DNA from: an uncultured Dialister sp.
GTDB lineage: Bacteria; Bacillota; Negativicutes; Veillonellales; Dialisteraceae
Reading direction: 5' to 3'
Length of the DNA: 11,421 nucleotides
NCBI GenBank assembly: GCA_900759415.1
Contig: CAAEVC010000114.1
Coordinates: forward strand, 1-11,421
Within the stretch, counting starts at the first letter, position 1. Each line of letters starts with the position of its first letter. The notes beneath the pieces are model-generated. The model worked only from the letters and a program-made list of their open reading frames with translations, was not told the origin of the DNA and searched no databases. This document shows positions 5,928 through 11,421 of the stretch, in pieces. Made by a program: the position numbers and the translations under genes.

Positions 5928-7091
5928 ATGAATCTGGATTTCACATACTATTTACCGACAAAAATTTATTTCGGCAGAAATGCTCTTGAAAATATCCGCA
6001 TGGAACTTCCAAAGTACGGGCCCACTGTACTTCTGGTCTATGGCCGCAATTCCATAAAGAAGAATGGCATTTATGATGAGATCATGAAGTACATGAAGGA
6101 AGCAGGAAAGAAAGTGGTAGAACTTTCCGGCGTCATGGCCAATCCGACTTCCGACAAGATGAAAGAAGGCATCGAACTGGCAAGAGAACATGATGTGGAT
6201 CTCATCGTAGCTGCCGGCGGCGGTTCTGTCATGGACTGCGCCAAAGGCATTGCAGCCGGCGCAAAGGCAGAAGGGGATGTATTCACCCGTTTCTGGGTCA
6301 ATCAGGAAGACGTGGATAATGAAACCATTCCTCTGGCGGCAGTAGTCACCATGGCCGGCACGGGCTCAGAAATGAATACCGGCTCTGTCATTACTGATAC
6401 AGCAACGAAACAGAAAATCGGACGGGTATTTGATGAAAGGATGGCGCCCCGTTTCTCCATCTTAAATCCGGAATATACACTGACTCTTCCTTTGTATCAG
6501 ATGAAGAGCGGCATCTGTGATACCTTCTCCCATCTCATGGAGCAGTATTTCTCTGACAGTGAGGTGACCACCAGCGATTATATGAATGAAGGACTCATGC
6601 GTGCCCTCATCGATTACACCGGAAAGGCCACCGCTCATCCGGAGGAGTATGAAGTCCGCAGCAACCTCATGTGGCTTTCCACTATGGCACTGAACGGCAC
6701 CATGGGGCTTTCCAAGACCCAGGACTGGAATGTCCATGCCATTGAACATCAGGTAGGTGCTTATACAGACTGCACCCACGGCATGGGGCTCGCAGCCATT
6801 TCTCCCACTTACTATCGCCATATCTATAAAGAAGGACTGCCAAGATTCGTTTCCTTTGCCCGCAATGTATGGGGCATCCACGATCCCTCTTTAAGTGATG
6901 AAGAAACCGCACTGGCAGGTATCGATGCGCTGGAAGATTTCCTGAAGAAGTATGATATGTATCCTTCTCTCCGTGAACTGGGCGTCACAGAAGATATGAT
7001 TGATGAAATCGCAGCATCTGTTGCCCTTTACGGTGGTTATAAGAAACTGACCCATAAGGAAATCGCAGAGATCCTGAGAGAAGCTATGTAA
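5928..7091 (+). CDS. Iron-type alcohol dehydrogenase (YqhD/butanol dehydrogenase-like)
   Basis: A 387-residue cytoplasmic metal-dependent alcohol dehydrogenase that interconverts aldehydes and alcohols with NAD(P)H. The nucleotide-binding motif GGGSVMDCAKGI starts at residue 97. The metal-binding set Asp198, His202, His270 and His284 reproduces the spacing known for E. coli YqhD (Asp194, His198, His267, His281). TMAGTGSEMN (141-150) is the usual phosphate/cofactor segment. AAAGGA upstream of ATG 5928 is a suitable RBS. It is cotranscribed with the aldehyde dehydrogenase 17 nt upstream, and a terminator follows at 7124-7154. The pair could reduce or oxidise the same aldehyde, consistent with aldehyde detoxification or alcohol metabolism; the physiological direction and substrate are not evident. 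YqhD-like members are often NADPH-dependent. Confidence 0.92.
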   Translation: MNLDFTYYLPTKIYFGRNALENIRMELPKYGPTVLLVYGRNSIKKNGIYDEIMKYMKEAGKKVVELSGVMANPTSDKMKEGIELAREHDVDLIVAAGGGSVMDCAKGIAAGAKAEGDVFTRFWVNQEDVDNETIPLAAVVTMAGTGSEMNTGSVITDTATKQKIGRVFDERMAPRFSILNPEYTLTLPLYQMKSGICDTFSHLMEQYFSDSEVTTSDYMNEGLMRALIDYTGKATAHPEEYEVRSNLMWLSTMALNGTMGLSKTQDWNVHAIEHQVGAYTDCTHGMGLAAISPTYYRHIYKEGLPRFVSFARNVWGIHDPSLSDEETALAGIDALEDFLKKYDMYPSLRELGVTEDMIDEIAASVALYGGYKKLTHKEIAEILREAM

Positions 7092-7123
7092 TCATTTCAT
7101 ATACCCTGAGAAAGGGTGAGCAG

Positions 7124-7154
7124 AAAACCTCTGAATCCATGTTCAGAGGTTTTT
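7124..7154 (+). terminator. Rho-independent terminator of the dehydrogenase operon
   Basis: A perfect 12-bp stem (AAAACCTCTGAA 7124-7135, TTCAGAGGTTTT 7142-7153), 6-nt loop and trailing T. The A-rich 5' flank makes it potentially bidirectional. A small ACCCT/AGGGT hairpin (7103-7117) precedes it. Confidence 0.88.
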
Positions 7155-7204
7155 GACTGTGCTGATAGTTCCCCTTCCTGTATTTTCCTTCTCTTTTCAT
7201 GCCG

Positions 7205-7213
7205 TGGTACAAT
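7205..7213 (+). promoter_or_regulatory. Extended -10 promoter of the second membrane-protein gene
   Basis: TG-G-TACAAT (7205-7213) forms an extended -10 box without a good -35. It would yield a leader of about 15 nt with GAGGTGA (7223-7229) as RBS. Confidence 0.5.
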
Positions 7214-7233
7214 AAATCCATTGAGGTGATAAT

Positions 7234-8091
7234 ATGGTTAAGAATAAAGAATGGATAAAACCTTTTCTCTGGTATGGAGCGCTGACCCTTCCCTGGGCAC
7301 TGGGGGGATATACGGTGCATTCAGCGGCTTCAATTTCTACCGGACTTCTTCTGTACTGGGTGATGGGCCTTCTGGCGCCCCTCTTTTATTATTTCCTGCA
7401 GAAAAAAGGATTCGGGGCAGAACTGGGGACTGGAAGGGCGGCGGTCCATATTCCTCTCTGGATGTCTATGGTGGTTGTGCAGATGGTGCTCTTCTGGGCG
7501 AAGATGCCGGAGATGGACTGGCTCTGGGGGAAATATCCCATAGGCGCAGTGGCTGTTCTCTTTGTGGCGCTTGGGGTTTCTCTCGGTATCGTTTCTTTCT
7601 TTGACTGGAAAATGGTAGAGTGGTATGAAAAGCTGAAGAAGAAGGGGAAATTCCTGAGTCTCTGGCTTTCCTCTTCCTTCCTCATCGGCTGGATTCCCGG
7701 CGTGACCATCCTTTCCTTCCTCTGGCTTTATTACAGCGATAATATGCGGCTTGACGGTTTCATTTCCATCATGTTCCTCTTCCAGGTCCTTGCTTATGTT
7801 TTCTTTGGAAAAATTGTAATCGCCATGGCAGTCTTTGGGATTTTCGTTTACTTTGCTCTGGAAGGGGAGAAGAAGAAACGGATCGTGAATGTGATCTTTG
7901 CAGGGGTTTTCTGGCTCATGCTTCTCTATATTCCGGTAGTGATTTCTATTCGTCTGACGGAAATGGCACCCTGGCGGTTCTATCTGGATCCTGCCTATTT
8001 CTCTGCGTTCCCCTTCCTTTCGGATCTGTGGCTCACCGGACTTTCTCTTCTGGGCGCCCGTAAGCTGACAGACTGGATTTTCGAAAATTAA
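7234..8091 (+). CDS. Unknown polytopic membrane protein
   Basis: A 285-residue protein made of about eight hydrophobic segments with a charged loop near residues 128-142 (EWYEKLKKKGK). I do not recognise a named family. Its N-terminal half is homologous to the 138-residue protein at 3002-3418 (18 of 37 identical over residues 40-76, conserved QK-G-G-E-G and RA-H-P-W positions). That suggests a short one-unit form and a longer two-unit form. Both halves end in an Asp-Trp pair after a hydrophobic segment (FFDW near 124-127 and TDW near the C-terminus), which hints at an internal duplication, though the second half is too diverged to be sure. ATG 7234 follows GAGGTGA closely. It sits alone between a terminator and the promoter of the S-component gene; the consensus -35 of that promoter begins 4 nt after this stop codon. 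Confidence 0.75.
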   Translation: MVKNKEWIKPFLWYGALTLPWALGGYTVHSAASISTGLLLYWVMGLLAPLFYYFLQKKGFGAELGTGRAAVHIPLWMSMVVVQMVLFWAKMPEMDWLWGKYPIGAVAVLFVALGVSLGIVSFFDWKMVEWYEKLKKKGKFLSLWLSSSFLIGWIPGVTILSFLWLYYSDNMRLDGFISIMFLFQVLAYVFFGKIVIAMAVFGIFVYFALEGEKKKRIVNVIFAGVFWLMLLYIPVVISIRLTEMAPWRFYLDPAYFSAFPFLSDLWLTGLSLLGARKLTDWIFEN

Positions 8092-8094
8092 TTG

Positions 8095-8122
8095 TTGACA
8101 AATGGACTGAACACATTATAAT
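8095..8122 (+). promoter_or_regulatory. Consensus promoter of the S-component gene
   Basis: Perfect TTGACA (8095-8100), 16-nt spacer, perfect TATAAT (8117-8122). Both hexamers match the sigma-70/sigma-A consensus, so basal initiation should be strong. That fits control after initiation through the structured leader that follows. Confidence 0.85.
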
Positions 8123-8128
8123 AAGACA

Positions 8129-8243
8129 TGGCGGAATGAGGGGCTCTGTTTTGCCGGTATCCTTCGTGAACCGGACCGCAGAGTAAGTAAACCGCTGAAA
8201 TTTACGGCTTATATCTCAATGAGAGTAAGAACGGAGGTAAAAA
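8129..8243 (+). promoter_or_regulatory. Structured 5' leader, candidate translational riboswitch
   Basis: About 115 nt lie between the inferred transcription start and ATG 8244. Visible pairing: outer stem CTCTG (8144-8148) with CAGAG (8179-8183); inner stem CCGGT (8154-8158) with ACCGG (8170-8174); a second hairpin TAAG/CTTA plus TAAA/TTTA (8184-8211); and a small TCTC/GAGA hairpin (8214-8224). The inner loop CCTTCGT (8161-8167) is complementary to ACGGAGG (8231-8237), which is the Shine-Dalgarno (7 bp, one G-U). Such a pseudoknot would block ribosome binding. There is no U-tract terminator, so control would be translational. It does not match the TPP, FMN, THF, cobalamin, SAM or preQ1-I consensus that I can recall. 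Confidence 0.5.
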
Positions 8244-8867
8244 ATGGAAAAAGTTCAGCACGCACCCCGGGCACATAGTGCCTTTTTGAGCATTCGGGAG
8301 CTCACAGTTTCAGGCCTTCTGGCAGGAATTACCATCTTTCTGGGACTTACGGGATACGGATTCATACCGCTTGTAGTTATGAGTGCTACCATCCTGCACA
8401 TCCCTACTATCATTGGCTCCATCGTATCAGGACCAAAGGTAGGCGCACTGGTTGGTTTCCTCTTCGGCCTGTTTTCTTTTATTCAGACACTTCGGGCACC
8501 CAGTCTTCTTCTCCAGTTTGCTCTGCAGTATAATCCTTTCTATGATGCACTCATCTGCATCGTGCCACGGGTATGCATCGGAATCTTTGCTTACCTCCTC
8601 TACAAATATATGCCGGGTAAAGGGAGCATCCGTGCGTTCATCGCAGCAGTGGGCGGTTCTCTGTGCAATACAGTCCTCTTTCTGGGACTCTATTTCATCC
8701 TCGTCGGTGCACCTTATGCAGCATCGAAGGGAATCTCTGTAGAAGCAGTAGGCACCATGATTATGGGTATTGTTTTCATGAATGGTATTCCTGAAGCCAT
8801 TGTTTCTGCAGCCATTATCACACCGGTAGTGGTGATGCTGAAAAAATCCGGATTGAAGATGAAATAA
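8244..8867 (+). CDS. ECF transporter S component (vitamin uptake)
   Basis: A 207-residue, highly hydrophobic protein with about six membrane segments. The segment ATILHIPTIIGSIVSGPKVGALVG (residues 50-73) is the hallmark of the ECF-type substrate-binding subunit family once called DUF3816. S components bind a vitamin or precursor and use a shared EcfA/EcfA'/EcfT energising module; none is encoded in this window, which fits a group II system. Related proteins are often annotated PanT (pantothenate), but the substrate cannot be proved from sequence here. ATG 8244 follows GGAGGT (8233-8238). It is a single-gene unit with a consensus promoter, structured leader and two tandem terminators. Confidence 0.85.
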   Translation: MEKVQHAPRAHSAFLSIRELTVSGLLAGITIFLGLTGYGFIPLVVMSATILHIPTIIGSIVSGPKVGALVGFLFGLFSFIQTLRAPSLLLQFALQYNPFYDALICIVPRVCIGIFAYLLYKYMPGKGSIRAFIAAVGGSLCNTVLFLGLYFILVGAPYAASKGISVEAVGTMIMGIVFMNGIPEAIVSAAIITPVVVMLKKSGLKMK

Positions 8868-8871
8868 CGAT

Positions 8872-8904
8872 GCGATACGATCATCATCTTATCGTGTCGC
8901 TTTT
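8872..8904 (+). terminator. First terminator after the S-component gene
   Basis: GCGATACGAT (8872-8881) pairs with ATCGTGTCGC (8891-8900) over 10 bp with one G-U, 9-nt loop, followed by TTTT. Confidence 0.65.
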
Positions 8905-8919
8905 GGAAAAACATTCACT

Positions 8920-8950
8920 AAAGGATCTCTATCGAGATCCTTTTATATTT
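8920..8950 (+). terminator. Second, tandem terminator after the S-component gene
   Basis: A perfect 10-bp stem AAAGGATCTC (8920-8929) and GAGATCCTTT (8934-8943) with a 4-nt loop and T-rich tail. With the preceding hairpin this insulates the next gene from the strong upstream promoter. Confidence 0.85.
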
Positions 8951-8997
8951 TGTGGCAAAGATGCTACATTTACTCATGGCTCTATAAAAGGTGATTT

Positions 8998-9456
8998 ATG
9001 AAATTATTAATTGATGGAGACGGCTGCCCCGTGATTCGGGAAGCTGAAAAGGCAGCTTCTCTTTATGGCATCCCTTCTATAATTTTTTGCGATACCAGTC
9101 ATCAGATTTCTTCAGAGATAAGTGAGATGGAGGTAGTAGAGGAAGGCAATGATTCGGCAGATTTCATCCTTATGAAGAGAGTCTGCGAAGGAGATGTGGT
9201 CATCACTCAGGATTACGGCCTTGCTTCTCTCGTCCTTGCGAAGAAGGCCTATGCTTTTCATCAGAATGGCTGGCAGTATACAGAATGGAATATTGACCGG
9301 CTTCTCATGGAAAGATATGAAGGAAAGAAAGCAAGGAGAAGGAAAAGGAACCATCTGAAAGGTCCTGCGAAAAGAAAGAAGGAAGATAATGAAAATTTCT
9401 TCCAGAATCTTTGCCGTTTCTTTGAAGGGAGGAAATACAGAACGGTGCTTCATTAA
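8998..9456 (+). CDS. UPF0178 (YaiI/YqxD, DUF188) family protein
   Basis: A 152-residue soluble protein of the conserved UPF0178 family, whose fold is related to PIN/NYN nuclease domains; its biochemical role is not established. Family features: N-terminal IDGDGCPV (residues 5-12), and GDVVITQDYGLASLVL (65-80) with acidic residues likely to sit in a metal site (Asp6, Asp8, Asp72). A basic stretch KKARRRKR (110-117) and a lysine-rich region to about 129 suggest nucleic-acid contact. ATG 8998 follows AAAAGGTGAT. No clear promoter or own terminator was found in the flanks; it stands between the tandem terminators and the cytX promoter. Confidence 0.88.
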   Translation: MKLLIDGDGCPVIREAEKAASLYGIPSIIFCDTSHQISSEISEMEVVEEGNDSADFILMKRVCEGDVVITQDYGLASLVLAKKAYAFHQNGWQYTEWNIDRLLMERYEGKKARRRKRNHLKGPAKRKKEDNENFFQNLCRFFEGRKYRTVLH

Positions 9457-9556
9457 ACAATCAGACGGTCAGATTTCAGGCTGAGGATATTGGATCCGAT
9501 AATGGGGATGCAGTCTGTACAGATAAGGGCGCCGTTGTCTTTTCATTACTGTGTTC

Positions 9557-9585
9557 TTGACATGGAGTCTTTTTTTTCATAAGAT
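9557..9585 (+). promoter_or_regulatory. Promoter of the cytX transcript
   Basis: Perfect TTGACA (9557-9562), a 17-nt spacer and TAAGAT (9580-9585). Initiation near 9592 would give an unusually long leader of about 375 nt before the cytX start. Confidence 0.7.
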
Positions 9586-9591
9586 AGCACA

Positions 9592-9775
9592 AGAAATAAT
9601 CTTGTTTTCCTATAAGGCTGATGTCTGGGTAATGATTGCTATATGGGAGTCAAGTTAGCTTTTCAATATGAATATCCATGAGGGACCGGGTGATAGAACC
9701 ATATTCATGCCCGAAGTCTCTTTATGCTTTGTGCTGGCCATCCTTTGAGAAAGGATGGTACAGGTAAATGTAATC
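9592..9775 (+). other. Extra leader segment upstream of the TPP riboswitch
   Basis: About 184 nt between the inferred start of transcription and the riboswitch. It contains an inverted repeat ATGAATAT (9668-9675)/ATATTCAT (9701-9708) with a 25-nt loop, and a perfect 9-bp hairpin CCATCCTTT-GAG-AAAGGATGG (9738-9758) without a U-tract. No gene or known RNA family is recognised. The preceding 9457-9556 stretch after the UPF0178 gene holds nothing identifiable apart from the near-palindrome around GGATCC at 9489-9502. Confidence 0.35.
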
Positions 9776-9862
9776 GAACAGGGGAGTCTCAAGAGAGGCT
9801 GAGAGGAAGATGAGCTGCTTCGACCCTAGACCTGATGCGGATCATGCCGCCGTAGGAAGTTC
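9776..9862 (+). promoter_or_regulatory. TPP (THI-box) riboswitch
   Basis: The conserved thiamine-pyrophosphate aptamer elements occur in order: GGGG (9781-9784), CTGAGA (9799-9804), GACCCT (9822-9827), ACCTGAT (9830-9836), GGATCATGCC (9839-9848) and CGTAGGAA (9851-9858). A short P1 helix is formed by GAAC (9776-9779) with GTTC (9859-9862). Binding of thiamine pyrophosphate would favour termination at 9911-9938 and so lower cytX expression when thiamine is plentiful. Confidence 0.95.
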
Positions 9863-9910
9863 CCGGGAATCAGATGGATTTCTATTTCCCGTAAATATGT
9901 GCTTTTCCAG

Positions 9911-9938
9911 GGGCTGCCGCAGAAGGTGGCTCTTTTTT
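9911..9938 (+). terminator. Riboswitch-controlled terminator
   Basis: GGGCTGCC (9911-9918) pairs with GGTGGCTC (9925-9932) around a GCAGAA loop (8 bp, three G-U), followed by six T's. It lies between the TPP aptamer and the cytX RBS and is the probable expression platform. Between aptamer and terminator, CGGGAA (9864-9869) can also pair with TTCCCG (9886-9891). Confidence 0.7.
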
Positions 9939-9965
9939 ATCGTCGGAAAGGGGAAGTGCATAGAA

Positions 9966-11183
9966 ATGGATGAAGGAAATAATAAGAAGGTAATGGGAGA
10001 AGGTCTTGATGCAAAGGGGAGTGAATCTCAAGGGACCTCCCTCTTCTCTAATGGGGTGCTCTGGTTCGGAGCTGGTATATCACTGGCAGAAATCCTGACT
10101 GGCACCTACCTTGGAGGTCTCGACACAGGTGAGGCGATTCTTGCCATCCTGCTGGGGCATCTTATCGGTGGAGTGCTTCTGTTTTTGACAGGGCTCATCG
10201 GGGCACGGACCGGGCTTTCTGCCATGGATACAGTAAAGGGGAGCTTTGGTGTGCTGGGCGGACGATTCTTTGCTCTTGCCAATGTTCTTCAGCTGGTGGG
10301 CTGGACGGCTATCATGATATATGACGGCGCTCTGGCGGCAGAGGGGATTTATCCCCTGGGGGTTCCCTTATATGCAGTCCTTCTGGGAGCTCTCCTCCTC
10401 TTCTGGCTCTTCCGCGGACTGGGCTATGCAGGACGGGTCAATGTGCTGGCTGTATCCGTTCTTTTTCTCCTGAGTCTTCTGATCTCCTGGATTCTCTTTT
10501 CCGGAACAGGCGCCGCTGTCCCTTCATCGCAGGGGATGACCTTCGGTGCCGCTCTTGAGCTCAGCATCGTCATGCCCCTTTCATGGCTGCCGCTTATCAG
10601 TGACTACACCAGCAAGGCATCTTCTCCGGTGAAAGGTGCAGCAGTCAGTGCGGTAAGCTATACAGTGTCCAGCAGCTGGATGTATGGCATCGGAATGATT
10701 CTTGCCGCCCGTTTTGGTGAAACTGACATTTCTGCGCTTCTGATGCAGATGGGACTGGGGGCTGCAGCACTTTTCATCATTCTTTTTTCTACGGTCACCA
10801 CCGCTTTCCTCGATGCTTATTCTGCAGGAGTTTCAGTGTATTCTGTTTCAGAAAGGTTTGAGACAGTGCGTTCTGCCTGCGCTGTAGTATTGCTGGGGAC
10901 AGTGGCGGCCTGTCTTTTCCCTATGGATGATATTACCGATTTCCTTTATTTCCTCGGCTCAGTATTTGCACCTATGACGGCCATACTCCTTGCAGATTTC
11001 TTCCTGCTGGGAAAGAGGGAAACGGCGGGGCGCCTGTCCCTTTCCAATACAGTGATCTGGATACTAGGATTTATCCTGTATCGATACGTCATGTATGTAG
11101 ATTTCCCTTATGGCTATACTCTGCCGACCATGATTCTGGTGGCATTCTGCCGCTATCTCTGGGGACGATGGGAGAGAACGTGA
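9966..11183 (+). CDS. cytX: CytX-type thiamine-precursor (HMP) permease
   Basis: A 405-residue inner-membrane transporter of the NCS1 (cytosine/purine permease) family with about twelve hydrophobic segments. Family marks: SNGVLWFGAGISLAEILTG near residues 28-46, QLVGWT (109-114), and PLISDYTSKASSP (209-221), where CodB-like permeases have an SDY(S/T) substrate-site motif. NCS1 proteins behind a THI-box are named CytX and are predicted to import hydroxymethylpyrimidine for thiamine salvage. The TPP riboswitch immediately upstream supports this more strongly than the protein sequence alone. The start at 9966 is preceded by GGAAAGGGGAAG; an in-frame ATG at 9810 lies inside the riboswitch aptamer and upstream of the terminator, so it is rejected. 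No other thiamine genes are in the window. Confidence 0.9.
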   Translation: MDEGNNKKVMGEGLDAKGSESQGTSLFSNGVLWFGAGISLAEILTGTYLGGLDTGEAILAILLGHLIGGVLLFLTGLIGARTGLSAMDTVKGSFGVLGGRFFALANVLQLVGWTAIMIYDGALAAEGIYPLGVPLYAVLLGALLLFWLFRGLGYAGRVNVLAVSVLFLLSLLISWILFSGTGAAVPSSQGMTFGAALELSIVMPLSWLPLISDYTSKASSPVKGAAVSAVSYTVSSSWMYGIGMILAARFGETDISALLMQMGLGAAALFIILFSTVTTAFLDAYSAGVSVYSVSERFETVRSACAVVLLGTVAACLFPMDDITDFLYFLGSVFAPMTAILLADFFLLGKRETAGRLSLSNTVIWILGFILYRYVMYVDFPYGYTLPTMILVAFCRYLWGRWERT

Positions 11184-11218
11184 ATAAGATAGAAAAGAGT
11201 GAAGAGAACTAAAAAAAG

Positions 11219-11308
11219 AGGAGCAGACATTCAGACATCAGATTGAAGTGATTTCGGCTGTGCCGATAAGTATGAAGTCTGTGCGGAGAGGGTTGGGGCT
11301 CTGCTCCT
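11219..11308. repeat. 90-bp nested inverted-repeat element
   Basis: A perfect 9-bp terminal inverted repeat AGGAGCAGA (11219-11227)/TCTGCTCCT (11300-11308) encloses CAGAC (11232-11236)/GTCTG (11278-11282) and a central TCGGC-TGT-GCCGA hairpin. The 19-mer at 11250-11268 matches 141-159 in 16 of 19 positions, all differences in the loop. GGGGCTCTG (11295-11303) also occurs at 198-206 and 8140-8148. It could be a small non-autonomous repeat or a structured RNA; there is no U-tract. Confidence 0.5.
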
Positions 11309-11421
11309 TCCTTGACGCTCGCATTGAAGGGTTATAGGACAAAAAGTGTGTTTTTAGTCCCAGTAAAAACTAATATCAAAATCAGTTTTATGAAGTTCTC
11401 CCCAAACAACAGCGTCTCCCC
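11309..11421. other. Non-coding right edge
   Basis: No gene is evident. An AT-rich hairpin GGACAAAAA (11337-11345) with TTTTT-a-GTCC (11351-11360), and AAAACT/AGTTTT (about 11365-11388), are the only structures seen. Neither is a convincing terminator for cytX. Confidence 0.3.

Noticed and set aside
8129..8243. Known riboswitch class (THF, cobalamin, FMN, SAM, preQ1-I) for the S-component leader
   Set aside because: The conserved blocks I know for these classes are missing; only an Infernal search could exclude divergent members.
9668..9748. 26-codon ORF in the cytX leader
   Set aside because: There is no Shine-Dalgarno before its ATG, and its stop falls inside a perfect hairpin; it is probably chance.
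9810..9965. N-terminal extension of CytX from the ATG at 9810
   Set aside because: This ATG is inside the TPP aptamer and the extension reads through the terminator. The 52 added residues look unlike any CytX N-terminus, and 9966 has an RBS.
1..11421. CRISPR array, tRNA, rRNA, insertion sequence or prophage
   Set aside because: No regularly spaced repeats, tRNA-like cloverleaf, transposase or phage gene was seen on either strand.

Overview
The window looks like chromosomal DNA from a low-to-mid GC Bacillota. Purine-rich Shine-Dalgarno sites, Bacillota-type promoters, a TPP riboswitch and an ECF S component without its own energising genes all fit this. Gene style suggests a Negativicutes anaerobe such as Dialister, but that is an inference. 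Nine confident protein genes are present, eight on the plus strand and one (the TetR-type regulator) on the minus strand. There are no rRNA, tRNA, CRISPR, phage or insertion-sequence genes.

Layout. 1-278: non-coding, with a minus-strand terminator, short hairpin repeats and a promoter. 279-1433: MFS exporter of the fosmidomycin-resistance type. 1503-2777: DEAD-box RNA helicase with a lysine-rich tail. 2778-3001: repeat sequences and a 19-bp hairpin terminator that contains a ribosome-binding site and start codon. 3002-3418: small unknown membrane protein. 3419-3818: 400 bases without a confident gene, holding inverted repeats, a 23-bp bidirectional terminator and plus-strand promoter-like sites. 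3819-4364 (minus): TetR regulator. It is divergent from an aldehyde dehydrogenase (4489-5910) and iron-dependent alcohol dehydrogenase (5928-7091) operon that ends in a terminator. 7234-8091: second unknown membrane protein, whose N-terminal half is related to the 3002-3418 protein. 8244-8867: ECF vitamin-transporter S component behind a consensus promoter and a structured 115-nt leader. 8998-9456: UPF0178 (YaiI/YqxD) protein. 9457-9965: promoter, long leader, TPP riboswitch and terminator controlling cytX (9966-11183), a probable thiamine-precursor transporter. 11184-11421: non-coding, with another repeat element.

How the genes work together. The regulator, aldehyde dehydrogenase and alcohol dehydrogenase form one likely unit for interconverting or detoxifying aldehydes and alcohols. 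The S component and CytX are two separate vitamin-salvage uptake systems, each behind a structured leader RNA. The remaining genes look like independent transcription units.

Most interesting points: the S-component leader, where a hairpin loop can pair over 7 bp with the gene's own Shine-Dalgarno; the two related unknown membrane proteins on either side of the dehydrogenase cluster; the terminator that carries an RBS and a 19-codon ORF ending at the next gene's RBS; and a family of short hairpin repeats in three intergenic regions.
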